NCBI RefSeq assembly: GCF_014654675.1
Contig: NZ_BNBC01000004.1
Coordinates: forward strand, 164,871-228,870
Direction: 5' to 3'
Origin: Streptomyces spiralis
GTDB taxonomy: Bacteria; Actinomycetota; Actinomycetes; Streptomycetales; Streptomycetaceae
DNA: 64,000 nt
The position numbers and the translations under genes were made by a program. Shown here one piece after another: positions 45,765-53,655 of this stretch (position 1 is the stretch's first letter; each line of letters begins with the position of its first letter). The notes under the pieces were generated by a model that saw nothing but the letters and a program-made list of their open reading frames with translations, was not told where the DNA came from and made no database searches.

Positions 45765-46370
45765 TCATGAGGTCAGCAGCAGAGCACCCAGGCGCCTGGC
45801 GGCGAGCCACCGGGCCAGGGTTTCCGACTGCCGCCGCGCTGCGAGCATCGCCACCAGCGCCACCAGGGCACCGACCACGAGACCGGCCAGGACGTCGTGC
45901 GGATAGTGCGCGCCGACCCACACCCGGGATGCCCCCATCGCCGACGCGGCCACGACCGCGGCCGAGCCGAGACGGCGCGAGACGAACACCAGGGCGACGG
46001 CAGCCGCGGCCGCGATGGCCGCGTGGTTGCTGGGGAAGGACCAGTCACCGGGCGCCGGACACGCCTCCAGTGTCCTCACGTGCAGGCTCTGACACGGCCG
46101 GTCCTCGCGCACCGCCAGTTTCACGACGGCGTCGACGCCGTACGCCACGACGACGACCACCGGCACCGCCAGCGCCGTCACCGCGGCGACGGCTCCCGAG
46201 CGCCGGGCCCGCCACCAGCCGAAGGCGGCCAGGAGCGCGAACACCACCAGCCCGTACGTCGACCAGGCCGAGACCGTGTCGTCCAGCCAGCCGGGCGAGT
46301 GCCGGGCGAGGCGCACCACGTCCGAGTAGGCGGAGCCGTCGATGGAGGACCCGTCGAAGGCGAGGATCAC
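45765..46370 (-). CDS. PAP2-type membrane phosphatase
   Basis: A 201-residue integral membrane phosphatidic-acid-phosphatase-like enzyme. The three phosphatase motifs are in order: KLAVREDRP (near 83-91), PSNHA (near 108-112; PSGH in the classic form), and SRVWVGAHYPHDVLAG (near 138-153). It could dephosphorylate undecaprenyl-PP or other lipid phosphates on the outer face. GTG 46370 overlaps the DedA stop, so they are coupled. Confidence 0.92.
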   Translation of the reverse strand: MILAFDGSSIDGSAYSDVVRLARHSPGWLDDTVSAWSTYGLVVFALLAAFGWWRARRSGAVAAVTALAVPVVVVVAYGVDAVVKLAVREDRPCQSLHVRTLEACPAPGDWSFPSNHAAIAAAAAVALVFVSRRLGSAAVVAASAMGASRVWVGAHYPHDVLAGLVVGALVALVAMLAARRQSETLARWLAARRLGALLLTS

Positions 46371-47035
46371 TTGTTTCCTCCTCGTGCGTCGGCGCCCTGA
46401 CGGGCGCGCAGCATCTCGACGAGAAGGGGAATCAGGGACACGACGACGATCAACGCGACCAGCGGCAACAGGTATCGGTCGACGTTCGGGACCGAGGAGC
46501 CCAGTGCGTACCCCGCGAGGGTGAGGCCGACGCTCCAGACCAGGCCGCCGGTCACCTGCCACAGCGTGAAGGTCCGCACGGGGACCTCCAGCGCGCCCGC
46601 CATCGGGTTCAGCACCGTCCGCACCACCGGAATGAACCGGGCCAGGACGACGGCCTTGGCGTGCCCGTACCGCTCCAGCAGCTCCTCGGCGCGTTTCACC
46701 CCCTCGTGCAGCTGCCGGGAACGGCTGTGGGCGATCAGCGCTCCCCCCGCCTTCCGGCCGAGCAGGTATCCGAACTGCGCCCCGGCCAGCGCGCCGACGG
46801 CCGCCGCGATCAGCAGCGGTGCCAGGGACAGTTTCACCGTCTGGTCCCCCGTACCCGTGCACAGCAGGCCCGCCGTGAACAACAGGGAGTCGCCCGGCAG
46901 GAAGAACCCGATCAGCAGTCCCGTCTCGGCGAACATCACCACGCCGACGCCCAGCACGCCGAATGCGGCCAGCAGTGAATGGGCGTCGAGCACGTTGACG
47001 GCCAGCTGTGCGGCCAGATGCGGTGGACTGGTCAT
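46367..47035 (-). CDS. DedA-family membrane protein
   Basis: A 222-residue member of the DedA family. ETGLLIGFFLPGDSLLF near 37-53 with the conserved E and FxPGD, AGAQFGYLLGRKAG near 84-97, and RFIPVVRTVLNPMAGAL near 133-149 with the conserved Arg/Pro. DedA proteins act as lipid or undecaprenyl-phosphate flippases. In front of it lie two TAC/GTA dyads (47086-47120), likely BlaI sites. The next gene, coupled by 4 bp, is a PAP2 phosphatase, fitting recycling of lipid carriers. Confidence 0.93.
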   Translation of the reverse strand: MTSPPHLAAQLAVNVLDAHSLLAAFGVLGVGVVMFAETGLLIGFFLPGDSLLFTAGLLCTGTGDQTVKLSLAPLLIAAAVGALAGAQFGYLLGRKAGGALIAHSRSRQLHEGVKRAEELLERYGHAKAVVLARFIPVVRTVLNPMAGALEVPVRTFTLWQVTGGLVWSVGLTLAGYALGSSVPNVDRYLLPLVALIVVVSLIPLLVEMLRARQGADARGGNK

Positions 47036-47085
47036 GGGTGCCTTTCCCGCGGCTCAGGTGGAAGTGAATGCCCGGAAGCGAGCGA

Positions 47086-47120
47086 CTACAGCGAAGTAGA
47101 CGGTCTACAGAACTGTAGAC
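47086..47120. promoter_or_regulatory. BlaI-like operator sites upstream of dedA
   Basis: Two dyads of the BlaI/MecI TAC...GTA type. The first, ctacagcgaagtag, is at 47086-47099. The second, gtctacagaactgtagac, is a perfect palindrome at 47103-47120. They lie 50-85 bp before the dedA start and overlap the deacetylase stop codon. The divergent promoter at 49323-49386 carries related sites. Confidence 0.65.
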
Positions 47121-47890
47121 GAATGCCGGTCGGGGAGCGGTTCCCGGCGATGGGCAGCGCGCGAAGGCCACCCGTGGTCGCGCATTCGGCCGACCTCGAA
47201 GCCCCGTTCCGCGCAGGTGTCGAGGATGCGGGGCAGTGCGCCGAGGGTCGAGTGCCAGGCACCCGGGGCGGAGGTGCAGTCCGAGTCGTGGAGGAGGATG
47301 GTGCCACCGCCGTCCAGGTCGCGGGTGACGGTGCGGTGCACGGAGTCTGCGGTGGCCCTGGCCGTCCAGTCCTCCCCCCAGCAGGTCCACAGTACGGGCG
47401 TGAGACCGAGGCGGCGGGCCGCCAGGTGGGCGGCGGTCGACATGACGCCGTACGGGGGCCGGAAGAGTGTGGGCTGCCGCCCGGTGATCGCGGCGACGGT
47501 GTCGCGGGCGCGGGCGAAGTCGTCGTAGGTGGCCCGCGGGCCGCGCAGGAGCAGCGGGCGGTGCAGCCAGCCGTGGATGCCGACCTCGTGGCCCGCCGCG
47601 GCGATCTCGCGGACCAGTCCGGGTGAGCGGTGCGCCTGCGCACCGAGCAGGAAGAAGGTGGCGCGCACCTCACGCCGGGCGAGCAGGCGAAGGAAGTGGG
47701 GCGTGGAGCCCGGGTCGGGTCCGTCGTCGAAGGTCAGGGCGACGTGGTCCGGACGGCCTCGACCGGAGAGGCGGGGCAGGGCGCGGTTGCGCAGCGGCCC
47801 AAACGTGGAGACGACGGGCGTGACATGTGCGGCGGCGAGGACGGGCAGGGCGGCCAGGGCGGCCGTGCGGAGAGCGCGGGCGGCGGTCAT
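47105..47890 (-). CDS. Polysaccharide deacetylase (NodB-type)
   Basis: A 261-residue carbohydrate esterase family 4 protein. An N-terminal hydrophobic segment (about 8-24) suggests export or membrane anchoring. Catalytic motif 1 LTFDDGPDP has D55/D56. The metal-binding His pair is in HGWLH (H106, H110). RPPYG lies near 145-149, and the last motif LLHDSD is near 201. Substrate could be peptidoglycan, N-acetylglucosamine glycan or a glycolipid sugar. Its ATG overlaps the stop of the glycosyltransferase upstream. Confidence 0.92.
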   Translation of the reverse strand: MTAARALRTAALAALPVLAAAHVTPVVSTFGPLRNRALPRLSGRGRPDHVALTFDDGPDPGSTPHFLRLLARREVRATFFLLGAQAHRSPGLVREIAAAGHEVGIHGWLHRPLLLRGPRATYDDFARARDTVAAITGRQPTLFRPPYGVMSTAAHLAARRLGLTPVLWTCWGEDWTARATADSVHRTVTRDLDGGGTILLHDSDCTSAPGAWHSTLGALPRILDTCAERGFEVGRMRDHGWPSRAAHRREPLPDRHSSTVL

Positions 47891-49287
47891 TCGTGGTCAC
47901 CTTCCGGGCGGGGGCCGTGCTGCGGCGCGTGGTCGTCCAGGTCGAGGCCGTGGCTGATGGCGCGCGCCAGCCCGGGGCCGTCGTATGCCGTGGCGATGCC
48001 CGTACCGACGGCGCACGCCCACACGGCACAGCCGACCGCGACCGTGGTGGTGAGCCGGCGGGAAGCGGGGCGTCGGCGTACGGCGGGCCGCGGGCTCGGT
48101 CGCGGGCTTGGTTGCGGGAGCCCCGAGCGGTGCACGCGCCCGATCTCCGCCGCCGGGCCCTCGGCCGGCGATCCGGCGAAGAGGGCGAGGCCCGTCTCGC
48201 GCTGACGGGGCCCGAGCGGGCCGTCGATCAGATCGTGAAGGACGGCCTTGAGGTCGCCCCGGTCACGGATCCACACGGCCACGCCGGCTTCGTCCAGGGC
48301 GGCGGCGTTGGTCAGGCCGTGGCCCGGTATGCAGCGGTAACTGGCCACGGGCAGGCCCGCCGCGAACGCCTCCAGTGAGGTGAGCCCGCCGGCGTTCTGG
48401 ATCAGGACGTCGGAGGCGTGCATCAGGCCGGGCATGTCGTCAACCCACCCGTACGCGTGCTCGATGCCGTCGGCGCGCAGCCGCTCGGCCAGGGCCTCGT
48501 TCCGGCCGCAGACGACGATGGGTACGGCGGCGCCGCAGTCGCGCACCTCCAGGGCCACCTTCCGGACCGGTCCGACGCCCCAGGACCCGGCCACCAGCAG
48601 GGCGAGCGGGCTGTGCGGAGGCAGTCCGAACCTGGCCCGCGCACGATCACGTTCCTCTCTGCCGCAGGGCCTGAACCGAGGATCGGCGACCGGCCCGCAC
48701 ACCCGGACGTCCCGCGCGCCGGCGCCACGCGCCTGGGCGGCGGGCACATCGTGGGCCGCGAGGTGGACGTCCACGCCCCCGGCCACCCAGAGCGGATGCA
48801 CCGAGAAGTCCGTCAGGTACGTCAGGACCGGGACGGTCAGCCGCCCGGAAAGGCGCAGCTCGCCCAGTACCCGGCTGGCCCCTGGGTAGGTGGAGACGAC
48901 CGCGCCGGTCCCTGGGGCGAGGGCGCGCAGCACCCGGTCCTCGGCGGAGCGCAGCAGCGCCTGGGCCGCCGGGCCGCCGCCTCCGGCGCGCTCGGTGCCG
49001 GCGTAGATCCGCTGGTAGGCCCACGGTGCGCGGACGAGCATCCGGTGGTAGCCCTCCTGGACGGCACGGCCGAGCCGGGCGGGCAGCAGGTCCAGCAGGT
49101 CGTGCCGGTCGACGGTGTAGCCGTCCGCGGTGAGCCGGCGGGCGAGTTCGGCGGCGGCGCCGTCGTGTCCCGCACCGACGCTCGCGGAGACGATCGCGAT
49201 CCGGCCTGAGGGAGCGGCCTCGCCGCGCGGGCGCGGTAGGGCGCCCACGGGCGCGGGCACGGGAAGAGTGCTTCCGGCGTGTGGCAT
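47887..49287 (-). CDS. MGDG-synthase-like glycosyltransferase (GT28 type)
   Basis: A 466-residue GT-B glycosyltransferase. N-terminal IVSASVGAGHDGAAAELARR (near 32-51) and the MGDG-synthase-like GYHRMLVRAPWAYQRIY (near 84-100) indicate a lipid acceptor. The C-terminal donor domain has VAGSWGVGPVRKVALEV near 226-242 and NAGGLTSLEAFAAGLPV near 308-324. A hydrophobic helix lies near 425-445. It likely glycosylates a diacylglycerol or polyprenyl lipid. It is the first gene of the minus-strand run, opposite the BlaI gene. Confidence 0.88.
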   Translation of the reverse strand: MPHAGSTLPVPAPVGALPRPRGEAAPSGRIAIVSASVGAGHDGAAAELARRLTADGYTVDRHDLLDLLPARLGRAVQEGYHRMLVRAPWAYQRIYAGTERAGGGGPAAQALLRSAEDRVLRALAPGTGAVVSTYPGASRVLGELRLSGRLTVPVLTYLTDFSVHPLWVAGGVDVHLAAHDVPAAQARGAGARDVRVCGPVADPRFRPCGREERDRARARFGLPPHSPLALLVAGSWGVGPVRKVALEVRDCGAAVPIVVCGRNEALAERLRADGIEHAYGWVDDMPGLMHASDVLIQNAGGLTSLEAFAAGLPVASYRCIPGHGLTNAAALDEAGVAVWIRDRGDLKAVLHDLIDGPLGPRQRETGLALFAGSPAEGPAAEIGRVHRSGLPQPSPRPSPRPAVRRRPASRRLTTTVAVGCAVWACAVGTGIATAYDGPGLARAISHGLDLDDHAPQHGPRPEGDHE

Positions 49288-49322
49288 GGGCTGGTCCTCC
49301 GGCCATCGGGAAACGCCGATGG

Positions 49323-49386
49323 CTCTACAAGATGTAGTAGCTCGCGTGTCGAAGCCCGGAGCATACCTCCTACAACTAGTAGGAGG
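49323..49386. promoter_or_regulatory. Divergent promoter with two BlaI-like dyads
   Basis: Site 1, ctctacaagatgtagtag (49323-49340), matches the BlaI-type TACTACATnnnGTAG pattern on the reverse strand. Site 2 (49366-49386) has perfect 8-bp arms cctcctac and gtaggagg around aacta. They lie between the glycosyltransferase and blaI starts, as for an autoregulating repressor. Confidence 0.7.
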
Positions 49387-49426
49387 TGGGGTAGCCTGTC
49401 CGGACGAAAGCGAGGAAGGGCGGACA

Positions 49427-49846
49427 GTGGGCGACCCGAGGGACGAGGAGGCTCCTGGCGGATCCGGCCGGCGGGCGCGGGGCGAGCTGGAGAGCGATGT
49501 GCTGGCCGCGCTGTGGGCCGCCGACGGCCCGCTGACCGCCCGCCAGGTCCTTGAGCGGCTGCCGGGCGATCTGGCGTACACCACCGTGCTGACGATCCTG
49601 TCCCGCCTCCACGACAAGGGCATGCTCGTCCGGCGCCGGGAGGGCCGCGGATACGCCTACGCACCGGTCCGGGACGAGGCGTCGCACACGGCCCGGCGGA
49701 TGCGTTCGCTGCTGGAGGAAGGCTCCGACCGGGAGGCGGTGCTGACCCGCTTCGTGTCCGAACTCTCCGCGCAGGACGAGCAGTTGCTGCACCAGCTACT
49801 GGCCGGGCACGACGAGCGGGGCGAGGGCTCGGACGGGAGGCGGTGA
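49427..49846 (+). CDS. BlaI/MecI/CopY-family repressor
   Basis: A 139-residue penicillinase-repressor-like protein. The winged helix: RGELESDVLAALWAADGPLT near 18-37, YTTVLTILSRLHDKGMLVRR near 51-70, and wing GRGYAYAPV near 73-81. The C-terminal dimer helices follow. GTG 49427 is placed by the gaggaagg ribosome site. It is followed by an M56-type metallopeptidase 4 bp later, the usual repressor-protease pair. It likely represses itself and the divergent envelope operon. Confidence 0.93.
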   Translation: MGDPRDEEAPGGSGRRARGELESDVLAALWAADGPLTARQVLERLPGDLAYTTVLTILSRLHDKGMLVRRREGRGYAYAPVRDEASHTARRMRSLLEEGSDREAVLTRFVSELSAQDEQLLHQLLAGHDERGEGSDGRR

Positions 49847-49850
49847 GCCG

Positions 49851-50873
49851 GTGCTGATCAGCGTCTACGTCCCGTTCGCCGTCACGGCCGTCCTCACTCT
49901 GCTCGCACCGCGTCTCGCGCGACGGCTCAGCCCGCGGCCCGCCGCATGGGCTCTGGCCTGCGCCGCACTTGTCACGGCGGGCGGCTGGGCCGGCTCGCTG
50001 GCCCTGCTGGCCTTCACCGGGATCGCACAGATTCCGCAGGTGGCGGCTGAGGGCCACTGGTCGGTGGCCGCGCTGCGGGCCGAGGACCCGGTGTACGTCG
50101 TCGTCGCGGCCGTCAGTGCGCTCGTCCTCGTCGCGTGTGCCGCCTCGCTGTGCGCGGCCGCCTTCCGCCAGGCCCGCCAAGTGATCCGGGCCCGGCGGGA
50201 GTGCGCCGGGCTGCGCGGCGACACCGAGCTGGCCGTGCTCGACGACGACGTCCCGCTGGCGTTCGCCCTGCCCGGAGCACCGGGACGGATCGTGGTCTCC
50301 CGGGGCATGCTGACCTGTCTCGGCAGCGGCGAGCGCGCGGCTCTGCTGGCGCACGAGCGGGCCCACCTGCGCGGAAGGCATCACCTCTTCCTCGGCCTGT
50401 GGCAGCTCACGGCCGCCGTGAACCCGCTGCTGCGTCCCCTGGCCGACACAGGCGCCTTCGTCCTGGAACGCTGGGCCGACGAGGAAGCAGCCGCGCATGT
50501 CGGTGACCGGGCGATCGTCGCCCGCGCGGTCGCACGCGCCGCCCTCGCCTCCGCCGGCGCCTCTCGCCCCGCTCTGCTGGCCGCGACCGGCGGGGAAGTG
50601 CCCCAGCGGGTGCGGGCCCTGCTGGCACCGCCCCCCGCCCGCCGAAGCCTGCCCTTCCTCGCCGGCGCCCTCCTGCTGACCGTGTGCTGCGCCAGCCTGG
50701 CCAACGCGGCATCCGACAGCGATGACATGGTCGACAGCGCGAAGCGAGCGCAGTGCGCGGTGCGGGTGGGGAGCCCCAGTGCACCGCCGACGGGTGAACA
50801 CCGACATGGCCTCGACTTCTGCTGCGGCCCTCACCACCGGGGTGAACGCGGGGAAAGCCGTTCCTCTGGCTAG
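49851..50873 (+). CDS. M56/M48-like membrane metallopeptidase (BlaR-type partner)
   Basis: A 340-residue membrane zinc peptidase. Hydrophobic helices at about 3-20, 33-55, 80-105 and 268-288. The HExxH motif is in LLAHERAHLRGRHH (near 163-176), with a downstream Glu in ERWADEEAAAH (near 203-213). There is no C-terminal penicillin-binding domain, so any beta-lactam signal would have to be sensed elsewhere. The usual role is to cleave the BlaI repressor upstream. The last ~45 residues are an Arg/Gly-rich tail of unusual composition. Confidence 0.87.
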   Translation: MLISVYVPFAVTAVLTLLAPRLARRLSPRPAAWALACAALVTAGGWAGSLALLAFTGIAQIPQVAAEGHWSVAALRAEDPVYVVVAAVSALVLVACAASLCAAAFRQARQVIRARRECAGLRGDTELAVLDDDVPLAFALPGAPGRIVVSRGMLTCLGSGERAALLAHERAHLRGRHHLFLGLWQLTAAVNPLLRPLADTGAFVLERWADEEAAAHVGDRAIVARAVARAALASAGASRPALLAATGGEVPQRVRALLAPPPARRSLPFLAGALLLTVCCASLANAASDSDDMVDSAKRAQCAVRVGSPSAPPTGEHRHGLDFCCGPHHRGERGESRSSG

Positions 50874-50944
50874 TCACGGCGGTATCTGCCCTTGATTGCC
50901 CGTTGGCCTGGGCCTCGGCTGCATCTTGACTGCCGGCTTCTCCG

Positions 50945-51202
50945 ACCTGCGGATCGTGTACGAGGAGGTTGCCGACGGCGGCGATCATCGCGCTGTTGTC
51001 CGTGCATGGGTGGAGAGGCGGTACGCGCCACCACGACCAGCGTGCCCACGCCGTGCTCCACGCAGACCGCGGCCGCCTTGCGGGTCAGGACGTCCGCGAC
51101 CGCCTCCTGGAGGGAGACCGCCCCGTCGGCGACCGGCGATTCGGCGCCCGCGTGCTTCTCGGCCCAGCGTGCCGCCGCCGACTGCCCGTTCACTTCGGTC
51201 AA
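50945..51202 (-). pseudogene. tsaD (gcp) fragment
   Basis: The minus strand encodes NGQSAAARWAEKHAGAESP, then VSLQEAVADVLTRKAAAVCV and EHGVGTLVVV, in line with the TsaD region that follows the kinase-like core. After a frame change at about 51003 it continues TDNSAMIAAVGNLLVHD, the TsaD motif C(T)DNGAMIA. The glycine-rich GGVAANSRLR block and about 25 residues are missing between them. TsaD makes the essential t6A tRNA modification with TsaB/E, so an intact copy must exist elsewhere. The remaining gap (50874-51349) shows nothing else. Confidence 0.78.
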
Positions 51203-51349
51203 TTGCCCGGTGGCCTGCCAGTTGCGCAGGGAGCAGTCACCGGCGGACGGTGCACCCGAGGGAGCGGAACCGGCGCACTCAACCGCGGAGATCCCCTGGC
51301 ATCACACAGCGGGACGGCATCGTGTGGCAGCCGGATCCGGCGAGGGCGG

Positions 51350-52297
51350 TTACTTCGATTCCAGTCGTCCCAGCGGGTGGGAGTCACCGGCGAGCGCGGC
51401 TTGCGCCGTTTCCCAGTCGGTGTGGTCGATGCCGGTGACGTGGCGGAGGTAGGCGAGGGTGACTTGCCGGACGAGGGCGACGCGGCCGGGATGTTCGTCG
51501 GTGGTTTCTGCTGCCTCGTAGCCGGCGATGCCACCGAGGGAGTGCCGGCCGCCGTAGACCGTCAGCAGGCTCTTGCCGCTGGGGCTCAGGGTGTACGGGT
51601 CGGTCGTCCAGGACGGTCCCCGGGTGGAGAGCGGGAGTTCGTCCTTGTCCCCGGCGACGACGAGTCCGGGCGCGGTGATGTCGGAGAAGTCCTGGCCGCG
51701 CAGCCAGGGAGCGCTCTCGATGGCGAAGGGGGTCAATTCGTCGCCGCCCTTGCCTGCGGTGGCCAGCTGGATGCTGGCCATGATCCGGCGGTCTGACATG
51801 TCCTGCGCGATGCCTGTCGTCGGGTCCGTGACGCGCAGGCCGACGAGGATGCCCGCGGTCTGACCGCCGAAGGAATGCCCCGCCGCGACGATGCGACTGC
51901 GGTCCACCCGGCCGGCCAGAGCGGGTACGGACTCCTCCAGGTGATCGAGTTCGTCGAGGACCTGCTTCATGTCCTGCACGCGGTAGCGCCACATGTGAGG
52001 CCTGCGGGGATCGTCAGCGGGGATACCGAAGCGCTTTGAGTCGAGATGTGTGGCTTGGATCACTACGAAACCATGGGACGCCCAGTGGTCGACCAGCGGC
52101 GCGTAGCCATCCAGATGCGAACCGAATCCGTGCGCGAACAGCACGATCGGCAGATTCGTTCCGGTGACCGGTGCGGAAACGCGTACATGCAGGTCCTCGC
52201 CGCGATACGGCGCGGGAAGCACGACCGGTCTGACCGACACGGTCGGGGTGGACGGGGGGTCGGTGAGGCCGGTCATGGTCGTCTGGCTCGCGGTCAT
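51350..52297 (-). CDS. Alpha/beta hydrolase (chlorophyllase/PAF-acetylhydrolase-like)
   Basis: A 315-residue hydrolase. The oxyanion region FAHGFGSHLDGY is near 52-63, the nucleophile elbow GHSFGGQT near 142-149, catalytic Asp in VVAGDKDELP near 214, and His in GGRHSLGG near 250. No signal peptide. It is divergent from a MerR regulator across 145 bp with a palindrome, suggesting induction by a small ligand. Confidence 0.88.
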   Translation of the reverse strand: MTASQTTMTGLTDPPSTPTVSVRPVVLPAPYRGEDLHVRVSAPVTGTNLPIVLFAHGFGSHLDGYAPLVDHWASHGFVVIQATHLDSKRFGIPADDPRRPHMWRYRVQDMKQVLDELDHLEESVPALAGRVDRSRIVAAGHSFGGQTAGILVGLRVTDPTTGIAQDMSDRRIMASIQLATAGKGGDELTPFAIESAPWLRGQDFSDITAPGLVVAGDKDELPLSTRGPSWTTDPYTLSPSGKSLLTVYGGRHSLGGIAGYEAAETTDEHPGRVALVRQVTLAYLRHVTGIDHTDWETAQAALAGDSHPLGRLESK

Positions 52298-52388
52298 TCC
52301 CGCCTTCTCCTTTCATCGGGGTCTTCGTGCGCCGGGAGACGTACCGGGAGAGAGTCCCCTGGTGAGGTGCACGTCGGTTACGCTAAAA

Positions 52389-52408
52389 CCTGACGTTGAC
52401 GTCAGAGG
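52389..52408. promoter_or_regulatory. Putative MerR-type operator
   Basis: The 20-bp dyad cctgacgttgacgtcagagg (CTGACG-ttga-CGTCAG) lies 35 bp before the merR-like start and about 90 bp before the divergent hydrolase. MerR proteins bind such dyads inside over-long promoter spacers. Confidence 0.6.
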
Positions 52409-52442
52409 CAAGTCGCGTGACGGACGTCGTACAGGAGTCGAG

Positions 52443-52835
52443 ATGCGCGTCGGAGAACTCGCCGCCCGGACCGGCGTCAGTGTCCGGGCCTTGCGCTATT
52501 ACGAGGAGCAGGATCTGCTCAGCGCCGAGCGCAGCCCCAGCGGCCAGCGCCACTACCCCGAGAGCGCGGTCGATCGGGTCCAGCTCATCCAGCAGCTGTA
52601 CGCCGCCGGGCTGTCCAGCAGGACCATCGCCGAACTCCTGCCGTGCGTCATCGACGGCCGTGCCACACCCGCCCTGCTCAAGCGGCTGGCGACGGAGCGT
52701 GAGCACGTCGACCAGCGCATCACCGATCTCCTGCAAGCCCGGGACCGGCTCGACTCGGTCATCACCGCCGCCACCGGCAACATGCTCACGGGCATGTCCT
52801 GCCGGCGGGAGGCCGGGGTTCACGTCCAGCGCTGA
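52443..52835 (+). CDS. MerR-family transcriptional regulator
   Basis: A 130-residue MerR protein. The winged HTH starts at the first residue: MRVGELAARTGVSVRALRYY, then EEQDLLSAERSPSGQRHY. The dimerisation coiled coil lies near 75-110. There is a single metal-like Cys near the C-terminus (MSCRREAG), without the pair needed for mercury-type binding, so a small-molecule effector is more likely. Divergent from the hydrolase. Confidence 0.92.
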   Translation: MRVGELAARTGVSVRALRYYEEQDLLSAERSPSGQRHYPESAVDRVQLIQQLYAAGLSSRTIAELLPCVIDGRATPALLKRLATEREHVDQRITDLLQARDRLDSVITAATGNMLTGMSCRREAGVHVQR

Positions 52836-53019
52836 CGGACGATGAGGGGCGTCTGTTCGGCCGCGAGTCGTGCGTCAGCGGCTTCTCCATCGGAGTTGTC
52901 GTTCGAACGTGCGCTGCTGCCTTCGTGCGGCCCCGCACTTCCTCTGTTCCGGGGCCGACTGGCTGGACTGGTACAACTACGGCGATGATGTCCAGATGCC
53001 GGGGCGCCTCCCGAAAGGT

Positions 53020-53655
53020 TCAGTGCGCGACTGAACAGTTCCCCCAGGCTGCGGCCAGGGATCGCGGAATCTGCGGGATGGCCCCACAACCGTGCGCATC
53101 ACGAGGGAAGGCGTCGCTGGCAGCGTAGATCCATCCTCCGTCGGAGGTGGTGCGGAAGTACTTGACGGCGCTGCCCTCGTCCTGCATGCCTACGAGTTCC
53201 TCCTCCGTGGCGCCGGAGGTGGGCTCGAAACGGGTCGCGGCATAACGTACGCCACCGCACTGGCCGTAGAAGAACTGGTGTGGCGCCGGCCGGAGATGGA
53301 CGAGGCGCGGGAAGCTGCGCTTGTAGGCACCTGTCACCTCGGCCTTCACCTGATTGGTGGCGGTCAGGTTGCGGCAACCGGGGAGGTAGGTGGGCGTACG
53401 GCCTGTTTCGGTGGGGGAGGGGGCCTCGGCCCTCACCGGCGTGGCGGAGGTGTGCGACGGCCTGGGCGTGCCGACGGAACTCGAGGGCCCGCTGGGCGCG
53501 GAGTCGCTGGAAGGGGTGCCTGCCGCGGCAGTAGCGGAGGGAGAGGGCGAGCGGGTGCCTGAGGCGGAGCCGGGATCCGACGCATCCTGGCAGCCTGTCA
53601 ACCCCAGGATTCCAGCGATCAGTACCGTCACCGACGCTGCCCTGAAACCAGGCAT
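53020..53655 (-). CDS. Secreted lipoprotein of unknown function
   Basis: A 211-residue lipoprotein. The signal peptide (MPGFRAASVTVLIAGILGL) ends in a lipobox LTGC with Cys at 22. A Ser/Pro/Thr-rich linker at about 25-85 precedes a globular domain (about 90-211) with four or more Cys, likely disulfide-bonded. No enzyme motif recognised. It lies next to the remnant-rich stretch 53656-54354. Confidence 0.8.
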   Translation of the reverse strand: MPGFRAASVTVLIAGILGLTGCQDASDPGSASGTRSPSPSATAAAGTPSSDSAPSGPSSSVGTPRPSHTSATPVRAEAPSPTETGRTPTYLPGCRNLTATNQVKAEVTGAYKRSFPRLVHLRPAPHQFFYGQCGGVRYAATRFEPTSGATEEELVGMQDEGSAVKYFRTTSDGGWIYAASDAFPRDAHGCGAIPQIPRSLAAAWGNCSVAH

